Source: JAQGMV01 sp035525455 (GTDB lineage: Bacteria; Pseudomonadota; Gammaproteobacteria; Burkholderiales; SG8-41). Taken from it: 10,704 nucleotides of DNA. Below are positions 1-5,606 of the stretch, one piece after another. The translations under genes were made by a program, and so were the position numbers. The DNA lies in contig DATLEF010000142.1 in the NCBI GenBank assembly GCA_035525455.1, positions 1 through 10,704 of the forward strand. Direction: 5' to 3'. Below the pieces are notes generated by a model. The model saw nothing but the letters and a program-made list of their open reading frames with translations, was not told the origin of the DNA and did no database searches. Within the stretch, counting starts at the first letter, position 1; the number at the start of each line of letters is the position of its first letter.

Positions 1-638
1 AGGAAGAGCGACAACAGATAAACGCGCTCGTCGCCCGCTTCGAAGCCGACACCGGCATCCAGGCGGTCGCGGCCGTCACCGATAAAGCCGATGCGTATCC
101 CGATATTCCGTGGAAAGCGTATGCGATCGGCTCTGGATTGGGCGCGCTTGGCGCTGCGCTGAATCCGTTTTTCGTCTCCGGCTGGTCCCACGCGAGCATC
201 ATCGCGCTCGACGCCATGCTCATACTCGCAGCCGGCGCGCTGCTGTCCCTCCTCTCGGCTTTCATACCCGCAGTCGGCCGGATTTTCCTGGATCGCGTGC
301 GCGCGCAGTCCGAAGCGCTCCAGTACGCGCAGACCTTGTTCCTCCAGCGTGAGGTTTTCCGAACCCACGACCGCCGCGCCGTGCTCGTGGTCATGTGCCG
401 CTTCGAGCGCCTCGGTGTCGTGCTCGCCGACACCGGCCTCGCGCAGTACGCACCCGCAGGGGCAATGGGCGAGCTCGGCAAATTTACGGGATCGATGCTC
501 GCGAGAGGCGCTGTCGTGCCGGCATTCGAAGCGGCTTTCTCGCGGATCACCGAACTGTTGAAGCAAGGGGGGTTCGTCGCGGCAGCGGATCGACAGAATG
601 AAATTGCAGATGACATTCTGGTGGAGAAAGGCGCATGA
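1..638 (+). CDS. TPM-domain membrane protein, 5' end cut by window edge
   Basis: The frame is open from base 3 to the TGA at 636-638 (211 codons seen), so the start lies left of the window. The visible protein begins with a soluble piece (INALVARFEADTGIQAVAAV, then a YPDIPWK motif) that resembles the first strands of a TPM domain. Two hydrophobic segments follow, at roughly visible residues 42-64 and 68-94. The second soluble half contains REVFRTHDRRAVLVVMCRFE and VVLADTGLAQY, which match the late TPM strands (the family's 'E..v.I..D.Gi' region). I read this as one TPM domain interrupted by a two-helix membrane insertion, a form I recall from betaproteobacteria. Its stop overlaps the next gene's start (ATGA), so the two are translationally coupled. 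The molecular function is unknown; TPM proteins have been linked to photosystem II repair in plants and, in bacteria, to envelope operons with LemA. Identification is from motif recall, not a search. Confidence 0.72.
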   Translation, partial: EERQQINALVARFEADTGIQAVAAVTDKADAYPDIPWKAYAIGSGLGALGAALNPFFVSGWSHASIIALDAMLILAAGALLSLLSAFIPAVGRIFLDRVRAQSEALQYAQTLFLQREVFRTHDRRAVLVVMCRFERLGVVLADTGLAQYAPAGAMGELGKFTGSMLARGAVVPAFEAAFSRITELLKQGGFVAAADRQNEIADDILVEKGA

Positions 639-1621
639 GCCAGGTCCTGCGCGCTTTCGTTGTAGCGGCGGTCCTGCTTTTCAGCGGCGCATGGAGCGCG
701 GCCGCCGACATTCCGTTCCTGACCGGACGCGTCGTCGACAATGCAGAGCTCCTCTCCCCCGCCGCGAGGGACCGCATCACCGAGCTGCTGAAAGCGCACG
801 AGGCGAAGACGACGGACCAGATCGCGATCCTGACCGTGCCGAGTCTCGAAGGCACCAGCATCGAAGAATACGCGGTGAAAGTCTTCGAATCGTGGAAGCT
901 CGGTCAGAAAGGCAAGGACAACGGCGCGCTGCTGGTCATCGTGCCGCGCGAACGCAAAATGCGCATCGAAGTCGGCTACGGACTCGAAGGGCGTCTTACC
1001 GATCTCGCTTCGAACCGCATCATCCGCAACGTGATGGCGCCGGAGTTCAAGAGCAACAACTTCGACCGCGGCGTCGAAGAAGGCGCGCGCGCGATCATTG
1101 CGACGCTTCAAGGTGAAGCACCGGCGCCGGGCGATGCCACCAGCGAATCGGAAAACAAGGAAGCCAGGCACGCTCAAAGCTCCGGGCTGCAAGTCGCGGA
1201 TCTCTCGATCATCGAGCGCATCCTCATCGGCGCATTCATATTCGGCATCATCGGATTGTTCACCGTAATCGGCGTGCTGACGCCGGGAGTGGGCTGGTTC
1301 CTGTACCTCTTCCTCATTCCGTTCTGGGCGATGTTCCCCATCGCAGTCGTGGGCACCAAAGGTGCGCTCATCCTGCTCGGCACGTATCTCGTCGGGTATC
1401 CGCTCGCCAAGCTGATCGTCTCGCGCTCGAAGTGGTACGAAAAAGCACAGAGCGATCTGAAAAAGACAGGCAGCGCGAAAGTCGGCGGCTTCGTGCTGGG
1501 CGGCGCGAGCGGCGGAAGCTCTTCGTGGAGCTCGAGCTCCAGCTCATCGAGCTCGTCGAGCGACAGCTTCTCCGGCGGCGGTGGCAGCTCCGGCGGTGGA
1601 GGGAGCTCGGGGAGCTGGTGA
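635..1621 (+). CDS. YgcG-family TPM-domain protein with Ser/Gly-rich tail
   Basis: This 328-aa protein has a signal peptide (about residues 1-24, ending SAAA before DIPFLTGRVVD). A TPM_phosphatase domain spans about 27-158, with the diagnostic stretches GKDNGALLVIV, MRIEVGYGLEGRLTD and FDRGVEEGARAII. A variable linker follows, then two or three hydrophobic segments at about 190-250, a basic stretch, and a C-terminal tail from about 290 to 328 made almost entirely of Ser and Gly and ending in GSW. This layout is standard for YgcG-type proteins, whose tail is often Ser/Gly-rich. The catalytic domain should face the periplasm with the membrane segments behind it. The start overlaps the upstream TPM gene by 4 bp, indicating one operon. 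Biochemical function is unknown; phosphatase activity was reported for the plant homologue and should not be assumed here. Confidence 0.9.
   Translation: MSQVLRAFVVAAVLLFSGAWSAAADIPFLTGRVVDNAELLSPAARDRITELLKAHEAKTTDQIAILTVPSLEGTSIEEYAVKVFESWKLGQKGKDNGALLVIVPRERKMRIEVGYGLEGRLTDLASNRIIRNVMAPEFKSNNFDRGVEEGARAIIATLQGEAPAPGDATSESENKEARHAQSSGLQVADLSIIERILIGAFIFGIIGLFTVIGVLTPGVGWFLYLFLIPFWAMFPIAVVGTKGALILLGTYLVGYPLAKLIVSRSKWYEKAQSDLKKTGSAKVGGFVLGGASGGSSSWSSSSSSSSSSSDSFSGGGGSSGGGGSSGSW
1526..1541. repeat. 16-bp perfect palindrome inside the Ser-codon tail
   Basis: TGGAGCTCGAGCTCCA equals its own reverse complement. It starts at codon 298 (Trp) of the YgcG-type gene and continues into the run of Ser codons. 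It probably results from alternating AGC/TCG/TCC serine codons rather than from a regulatory function. Confidence 0.5.
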
Positions 1622-1625
1622 AAAG

Positions 1626-2504
1626 CTAAAGCACCGCCTTTTTGAAATGCGCGACGGCCTCTGAGCGCGTTCCTATCCACACATCGGACGCAGCTTTCGC
1701 GACTTCGATGATGCGCTCGTAAACCGAGGCGCCGAGTGCTCTCCCGAATACGTGCGCATGTATTGCAGGGTCGATCCGCACGGCGCCCGTCTCACGCTCG
1801 CGCGCGCACGCGAGCCAGTCTTCGAACACTTCCAGCATCACCCGCGGCGGCTGCCCGTGCCGCATGTACATCGGCAGGTCGTTCACTTCGGTGTTGTTGG
1901 GAAACGCGACGATCGAGCGGTCGCCGAATTTCACGAGATACGGCAGATCGTCGTTCAACGTGTCGCCGTGCCAGTCGTAACCAGCTTCCGCGAGCAGCCG
2001 CGGCGTGCGGATACCCGGCGTGCTGCGCGGACTGATCCAGCCCGTCGGCCGCTTGCCGGTCGCCTGCTCGAGAAGCTCGGTCGTGCGAGCGATGTTCGCG
2101 CGCTCCTCGTCTTCGTTGAGGTATGCGTGTATCACGTCCATCGTGTACGAATGCGCGACCACATCGTGGCCTTCGTCGCTCATGCGCCGCACGATTTCAG
2201 GATGACGCTCGGCGAGGATTCCGCTCACGTTGATCGTCGCGCGTGTGCCTTGCCTCGCGAGCACGTCGAGGATGCGATGGATGCCGCGCCGATGTCCGTA
2301 TTCGGCCCAGCCCACGGCGTTCAGATCGGGTACGCCGGCTTTCAGCGGATTGCCCATCGGCCCGATGCCCGGCCACTTGCCGTCCGACCACCATTCGAAC
2401 GACACGCGAAGGAAAACGGCGATGCGTTTACCGCCGGGCCACCGGAAGTCAGCAGGCGCATGCACTTCCGTGCCGCCGGCGTGTATGTCGAGTGCGGGGT
2501 CCAT
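1626..2504 (-). CDS. Polysaccharide deacetylase-family (PuuE-like) hydrolase
   Basis: This 292-aa protein has the NodB homology fold. An early strand (KRIAVFLRVSFEWW, 26-39) sits where the usual Asp motif lies, followed by a helix ending in RATINVSG (88-95), GHDVVAHSYTMD (112-123), GWISPRSTPGIRTPRLLAEA (155-174), the DLPY signature (186-189) and IHAHVFGRA (249-257). The order and the GWISPR/DLPY/HxHxFGR pieces are those of the PuuE-like allantoinase branch, which hydrolyses C-N bonds of cyclic ureides, rather than of chitin or peptidoglycan deacetylases. No signal peptide is seen, so it is probably cytoplasmic. The ATG at 2504 has a good Shine-Dalgarno (GGGAGGA) just upstream. The motif-1 acid appears as Glu37, and the second His of the HxxxH metal motif is Met122. 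Its true substrate cannot be told from sequence. Its stop is 4 bp from that of the convergent TPM gene. Confidence 0.85.
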   Translation of the reverse strand: MDPALDIHAGGTEVHAPADFRWPGGKRIAVFLRVSFEWWSDGKWPGIGPMGNPLKAGVPDLNAVGWAEYGHRRGIHRILDVLARQGTRATINVSGILAERHPEIVRRMSDEGHDVVAHSYTMDVIHAYLNEDEERANIARTTELLEQATGKRPTGWISPRSTPGIRTPRLLAEAGYDWHGDTLNDDLPYLVKFGDRSIVAFPNNTEVNDLPMYMRHGQPPRVMLEVFEDWLACARERETGAVRIDPAIHAHVFGRALGASVYERIIEVAKAASDVWIGTRSEAVAHFKKAVL

Positions 2505-2615
2505 GGGTCCTCCCGGCTATTCGTTGGGTGTCGAGGGCATCAAACCTCGAAATACCAATAACCATTTTCACCCAGCGGCACAAGTGTTGCAGCCGCACGC
2601 GAAAGGAGACCTATT
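2505..2615. promoter_or_regulatory. Divergent intergenic region with 6-bp dyad
   Basis: These 111 bp separate the divergently transcribed deacetylase and small Cys-rich protein genes and must hold both promoters. The only clear structure is the inverted repeat TCGAGG (2531-2536) / CCTCGA (2545-2550) with an 8-base spacer, which could be an operator. I could not assign convincing -35/-10 boxes. Confidence 0.35.
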
Positions 2616-2912
2616 ATGAAAGTTCTGATCGTCGTTATCGCCCTGTTCTGCGCCGCCTGCGGGCGTGCTGAAACGGCTGCCGTGTCGAGCACCACAAGGT
2701 CGAATGTCAGCACCGATTCCAACATCAGCACCAATACCAGTACCAACATCAATTCCGGCACCGGTACGAGCAGCAGCAGTAGCATCAGTGCCAACAGCAG
2801 CTCGTGCAGCCAGAACGTCAACGGCCGCGAATGCCGGGTCACCTGCGAAGCACCGAAATCAGCGGTCTGCGTGAAGGCACCGGCGGGCGGCCCAAGCTGC
2901 ACGTGCAACTGA
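2616..2912 (+). CDS. Small Ser/Thr/Asn-rich, Cys-rich secreted protein (possible lipoprotein)
   Basis: This 98-aa protein belongs to no family I recognise. It starts at an ATG preceded by AAAGGAGA (2602-2609), a near-ideal ribosome binding site. The N-terminus (MKVLIVVIALFCAAC) is a short signal sequence that could be lipidated at Cys15. The lipobox is imperfect because Cys12, not Leu, sits at -3. Residues about 22-63 are a low-complexity Ser/Thr/Asn linker with NISTNTSTNIN-like iterations and a Ser run. The C-terminal 35 residues hold six cysteines (C64, C73, C77, C85, C95, C97), enough for three disulfides in the periplasm or outside the cell. This layout of anchor, flexible linker and small disulfide knob suggests a surface or periplasmic protein. 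The strong ribosome site and frame integrity argue that it is a real gene. Its stop is 5 bp from that of the convergent MFS gene. Confidence 0.75.
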   Translation: MKVLIVVIALFCAACGRAETAAVSSTTRSNVSTDSNISTNTSTNINSGTGTSSSSSISANSSSCSQNVNGRECRVTCEAPKSAVCVKAPAGGPSCTCN

Positions 2913-2917
2913 CGCGC

Positions 2918-4198
2918 TCACTCCAGCGGCACCGACTCCCATGCGTTGACTTCGCCGCGCTCGCGCGAGCGGTGATACGCGCCGCCGATCAGCCATAGCG
3001 TCAACGCGATTACGGCGCACGCGAGCTGGCCGGCGGCAAGCCACAGCACGCTGTGCGACAGGAACGGCGCGAGCACGCCGGCTGCGAATGCGCCCAGCAT
3101 CGTCTGCGTGAACGACTGGCACGAGGAGACGAGGCCGCGCATCTCCGGAAAGAGATCCATGACGAGCAGCGTCACCACCGGCGCGATCACCGAAAATCCG
3201 AACGCATAAAAGAGCAGCGGGAGAACCGACCACGGCAGCGCGGGCGGAAGAAACGCATGGTAGGTCACGTTCAGGAGCGAGGCCCCGATCACGAAACAGA
3301 AGCCGAACGCCACGTGGCGCGAGACCGAAATTTTTCCGGCCATGCGATTCGAGGCAAGCGCGCCCGCGAAAATCCCGGCGACGGTCGGAACGAACTGCCA
3401 TGCAAACTGGTCCGGGCCGAGCCCGAGATGCTGCGTGAGAAAGACGGGAGCGGCCGCGACGTACACGAATAGGCCAGCGAAGTTGAACGCGGCCACGCCT
3501 GCTTTGAGCTGGAACGGTATCGAAGTAAAAACCTTCAGGTAACTTTCCAGGAGCACGCGAGGACTGAACGGCCGTCTCTTGTCCACGGGCAGCGTTTCCG
3601 GGAGCTTCTTGTAGCAGTACCAAATCAAAAGCACCGTGTAGCCGAACAGGAACAGGAAAATCGAGCGCCAGTCGCGGAGCTTCACGATCCAGCCGCCGAG
3701 GATCGGCGCAATGGCAGGCGCGATCGAGAAGATCATCGTCACGAGCGACAGCAGGCGGGCCGCTTTCGCGCCGGAATAGAGATCGCGAATGATCGCCCTG
3801 CCGATGACGATCCCCGCTCCGGCCGACACGCCCTGCAGGATGCGAAACGCCCAGAGATATTCGATGCTGTGCACCGCTGCGCAGCCGAGCGATGCGACTG
3901 CGAACACGGAAAGCGAGACGATGATGATGTTGCGCCGGCCGAACGCGTCCGACAGCGCACCGTGCCACAACATCATGACCGCGAACGCGAACATGTAGGC
4001 GGTGAGCGTTTGCTGAACCTCGATCGGCGTGGCGTGCAGCGTCGCCTGTATGTTGGGAAAGCCGGGCAGGTACGTATCGACGGAGAACGGCCCGAGCATC
4101 GCAAGCGCCGCCAGCAGCAATGCGAGTGAATTCGCGCCGACCGCGCCCGTAAGGCTCGATGCCCGGGCTGCCTTGCGATCTAAAGCGTGATTGTTCAT
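2918..4198 (-). CDS. Bcr/CflA-type MFS drug exporter
   Basis: This 426-aa twelve-helix transporter of the major facilitator superfamily carries the Bcr/CflA drug:proton antiporter features. FSVDTYLPGFP (38-48) in helix 1 contains the typical Asp41. GALSDAFGRR (80-89) is MFS motif A in the loop between helices 2 and 3. R119-ILQGVSAG lies in helix 4, and IAPAIAPILGGW (159-170) is the antiporter motif C, followed by LRDWRSIF. It should export small toxic molecules across the inner membrane using the proton gradient; the substrate is not predictable. I chose the ATG at 4198 (MNNHALDRK). A GTG at 4234 in the same frame would add 12 residues (MHHGTFEAHNRK) but has no obvious ribosome site; neither does the ATG, so the start is only moderately sure. 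The gene stands alone, and its leader or promoter region includes the 4280-4372 inverted repeats. Confidence 0.92.
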   Translation of the reverse strand: MNNHALDRKAARASSLTGAVGANSLALLLAALAMLGPFSVDTYLPGFPNIQATLHATPIEVQQTLTAYMFAFAVMMLWHGALSDAFGRRNIIIVSLSVFAVASLGCAAVHSIEYLWAFRILQGVSAGAGIVIGRAIIRDLYSGAKAARLLSLVTMIFSIAPAIAPILGGWIVKLRDWRSIFLFLFGYTVLLIWYCYKKLPETLPVDKRRPFSPRVLLESYLKVFTSIPFQLKAGVAAFNFAGLFVYVAAAPVFLTQHLGLGPDQFAWQFVPTVAGIFAGALASNRMAGKISVSRHVAFGFCFVIGASLLNVTYHAFLPPALPWSVLPLLFYAFGFSVIAPVVTLLVMDLFPEMRGLVSSCQSFTQTMLGAFAAGVLAPFLSHSVLWLAAGQLACAVIALTLWLIGGAYHRSRERGEVNAWESVPLE

Positions 4199-4279
4199 TT
4201 TTCGATTATGGGCTTCGAAGGTGCCGTGATGCACACGACGTGCCAGGCACGAGGTTTATGTCGACGCCCAAAAAGCATC

Positions 4280-4372
4280 GTCATTCCAGAGGTGCACGGC
4301 ACGCACGTCTGGAATCCAGGCAGCACTTGCTTGAACAACACCGCCTGGATTCCAGCATCGCGCTGGAATGAC
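4280..4372. repeat. Nested pair of dRS3-like inverted repeats
   Basis: Two palindromic units face each other. Unit 1 (4280-4320) starts GTCATTCCAGA and ends TCTGGAATCCAGG, with an ATTCCAGA/TCTGGAAT stem. Unit 2 (4344-4372) starts CCTGGATTCCAGC and ends GCTGGAATGAC, with an ATTCCAGC/GCTGGAAT stem. The outer arms of unit 2 are the reverse complement of those of unit 1: GTCATTCCAG with CTGGAATGAC, and CTGGAATCCAGG (4309-4320) with CCTGGATTCCAG (4344-4355). The array can therefore fold as two small hairpins or one large one. The unit resembles the dispersed GTCATTCC...GGAATCCAG repeats (Neisseria dRS3 type) common in proteobacterial intergenic DNA. A third partial copy, CGCTGGAATGACG, recurs at 4401-4413, exactly 40 bp after the copy at 4361. 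No transposase is nearby. Confidence 0.8.
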
Positions 4373-4425
4373 GCTTGGAGCGTCCGGGGTGTACCTTGGG
4401 CGCTGGAATGACGAAGGAGGCGATC

Positions 4426-4470
4426 ATGAAAACCCAAACAAAAACCCCGCCACTGGGGCGGGGTTTTTAA
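4426..4470 (+). CDS. Possible 14-codon ORF running through a terminator
   Basis: AAGGAGG (4414-4420) lies five bases ahead of an ATG that opens a 14-codon frame, MKTQTKTPPLGRGF, ending at TAA 4468-4470. Codons 6-14 lie within the hairpin at 4441-4467, and the stop codon sits at the end of its T-run. No plus-strand gene lies downstream within 2 kb, so a classical attenuator role has no visible target. It may be a small peptide whose own gene ends in its terminator, or a chance combination. Confidence 0.3.
   Translation: MKTQTKTPPLGRGF
4441..4468. terminator. Bidirectional Rho-independent terminator
   Basis: AAAACCCCGCC (4441-4451) pairs perfectly with GGCGGGGTTTT (4457-4467) around a five-base loop, giving an 11-bp stem. 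On the plus strand it runs into TTTTT, and on the minus strand into TTTTTGTTT. It lies 18 bp past the stop of the ComEA-like gene and should end that transcript, insulating the MFS gene. Confidence 0.9.
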
Positions 4471-4485
4471 TCCGAAACAACCTGA

Positions 4486-5040
4486 TTACTTCGTGGTTTC
4501 GGTTTTCTTCGCAGGCGCTTTGTCGTCGGCTTTTTTCGTGTCCTTCGACGTGTCCTTCGCCATCTCTTTCTTAGGCTCGTCTTTCTTGGACACTTCTTTC
4601 TTCGCGTCTTTATCGGACGCTTTCGTGTCCTTCTTCACGTCTTCCTTCTTCGCGTCTTTCTTCACGTCTTCCTTCTTCGTGTCCTTCTTCGCGTCTTTCT
4701 TGTCTTCCTTCTTGTCGGCCGCGGCTTTCTTATCGGCCTTCGTCTCGCTCGACTTGTCTTTCTTCGCGTCGGCTTTCACCGTCGTCTTACCGGTGAGCGT
4801 GATGTCGCCTTTGAGCTGCTTCATCGTGCCCGGCCCGATGCCCGGTACCTTGTCGAAGTCTTCCATCGTCTTGAACGCGCCGTGCTTGGCCCTGTAATCG
4901 ATGATGGCTTTGGCTTTACCCGGGCCGATGCCATGGAGCGTCTCCAGCTCGGCTTGAGTGGCCGTGTTCACGTTCACTGCGGCGAACGCCATGCTGACCG
5001 ACATCACCAGGGCGAAAAGAATTGCAAGAATCTGCTTCAT
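4486..5040 (-). CDS. ComEA-like helix-hairpin-helix protein with Lys/Asp-rich tail
   Basis: This 184-aa protein has a signal peptide (1-20, cut after AFA) and a compact ComEA-type domain (about 21-82) with two helix-hairpin-helix turns, GIGPGKA (37-43) and VPGIGPGT (65-72), and the family's NVNTATQAEL start. This fold binds double-stranded DNA without sequence preference. In competence, periplasmic ComEA pulls incoming DNA through the outer-membrane secretin. Residues 85-184 are a highly charged tail of Lys, Asp, Glu, Ala, Ser and Thr with KKDxKKEDV iterations, not needed for the fold and probably disordered. Solo ComEA-like proteins are common in betaproteobacteria; the long tail is the odd part. 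The start has a clear TGGAGGA ribosome site (about 5044-5050 on the opposite strand). The gene is a single unit closed by the terminator at 4441-4468. The pilQ end at the right edge is a possible functional partner, but the two are not linked in an operon. Confidence 0.88.
   Translation of the reverse strand: MKQILAILFALVMSVSMAFAAVNVNTATQAELETLHGIGPGKAKAIIDYRAKHGAFKTMEDFDKVPGIGPGTMKQLKGDITLTGKTTVKADAKKDKSSETKADKKAAADKKEDKKDAKKDTKKEDVKKDAKKEDVKKDTKASDKDAKKEVSKKDEPKKEMAKDTSKDTKKADDKAPAKKTETTK
4637..4690 (-). repeat. Two-copy 27-bp tandem repeat in the Lys/Asp tail
   Basis: Bases 4637-4663 and 4664-4690 are 27-bp units differing at two positions. They encode two copies of KKD(T/A)KKEDV (residues 118-126 and 127-135). 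Shorter, degenerate GTC/TTC-rich iterations extend on both sides, so the tail probably grew by slippage or duplication and its length may vary between strains. Confidence 0.75.
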
Positions 5041-5167
5041 GTATCCTCCAGAGGTTATAAATGGCTATTGAGCCACCACGCAAAACGCCGCTATGACGAT
5101 GCGGTTGACGCGGCACGCAAAGTGTCGCCGCCGGGCGACGAAACGATACTCGCCCTGGGTCTTCTCG
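5041..5167. other. Intergenic gap with two small hairpins
   Basis: This gap lies between the ComEA-like gene start and the stop of the DUF4286-like gene. GTCGCC (5124-5129) and GGCGAC (5134-5139) form a 6-bp stem with a 4-base loop and may be a weak terminator for the minus-strand operon, although the sequence after it has only a short T-run. TGGCT (5062-5066) and AGCCA (5071-5075) form a smaller hairpin in the upstream region of the ComEA-like gene. Confidence 0.4.
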
Positions 5168-5539
5168 TTAACCCACGTGGGTCATTCCACCCATGACCTG
5201 ATGCAGCGTGTGGTGCCGGTTCCGCGTGAACGGCCTGACGTGCGTCGACCACCGACCTGCGTCCACCGCCTTCGCGAATGCGGCGCTCGTCAGCACATCC
5301 GGGCTTTCGAGCTCGAGAATGCACGAATACCGCGGCAATCCGTCCGGCTTCACTGTTTTCGTCTCGCCGCCCATCGTCACGCGCAGCGTATCGATCTTGA
5401 ACCGCGTCGCGGAGATCACGCCCGGCACTTTGGATAGATGCGGGATGTGCTCGGTGTCATACACTTCGTTGAAAAGCGCTTCCTTGTCCGGATCGACGTC
5501 CATCGATGCGGTGAAAATCCATTTGCCGGTGATCGCCAT
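5168..5539 (-). CDS. DUF4286/EthD-like small alpha/beta-barrel protein
   Basis: This 123-aa protein resembles the dimeric alpha/beta-barrel group (DUF4286/EthD-like). Its early strand is followed by DPDKEALFNEVYDTEHIPHL (16-35), then KVPGVISATRF (37-47), a loop, and a later strand YSCILELESPD (71-81). The W/Y-DTEHIP-L pattern with nearby 'vPGv..a.Rf' is typical. The C-terminus is His/Arg-rich (RNRHHTLHQVMGG). The frame is open back to 5596, but the ATG at 5539 has a strong GGGAGGAG ribosome site, so I prefer it. The gene follows the Bug protein gene on the same strand after a 67-bp gap and is probably co-transcribed. Proteins of this fold often bind or isomerise small ligands, and such genes accompany catabolic operons in betaproteobacteria. 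The precise reaction is unknown. Confidence 0.75.
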   Translation of the reverse strand: MAITGKWIFTASMDVDPDKEALFNEVYDTEHIPHLSKVPGVISATRFKIDTLRVTMGGETKTVKPDGLPRYSCILELESPDVLTSAAFAKAVDAGRWSTHVRPFTRNRHHTLHQVMGGMTHVG

Positions 5540-5606
5540 GATATGTGCTCCTCCCTTGAAGGGCGAAAGGTACGTCACTCCACCTTCTCGCGCCACTCTC
5601 GTACTG

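Noticed and set aside
1752..2561. A 269-codon plus-strand frame opposite the deacetylase gene
   Set aside because: The minus-strand product has clear NodB-fold motifs and a ribosome site; the plus-strand product is Arg/His-rich with no domain, typical of antisense frames in GC-rich DNA.
2859..3968. A 369-codon second minus-strand frame inside the MFS gene
   Set aside because: It is Arg-rich and lacks membrane segments, whereas the overlapping frame encodes a full twelve-helix transporter.
4195..4437. An 80-codon minus-strand frame across the repeat region
   Set aside because: It runs straight through the inverted repeats and overlaps the MFS start; composition is unlike the real genes and no family is recognisable.
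4637..4690. The tandem units as a CRISPR or other spacer array
   Set aside because: The units are contiguous, 27 bp, in frame with a gene and have no unique spacers.
4493..4897. A long plus-strand frame rich in Phe and Ser
   Set aside because: It is the antisense shadow of the Lys/Asp tail of the ComEA-like gene, whose AAG/GAC codons read as CTT/GTC-type codons on the other strand.
5054..5059. TATAAC on the minus strand as a -10 box for the ComEA-like gene
   Set aside because: RNA starting from it would begin inside or just before the ribosome binding site, leaving almost no leader, and the matching -35 is poor.
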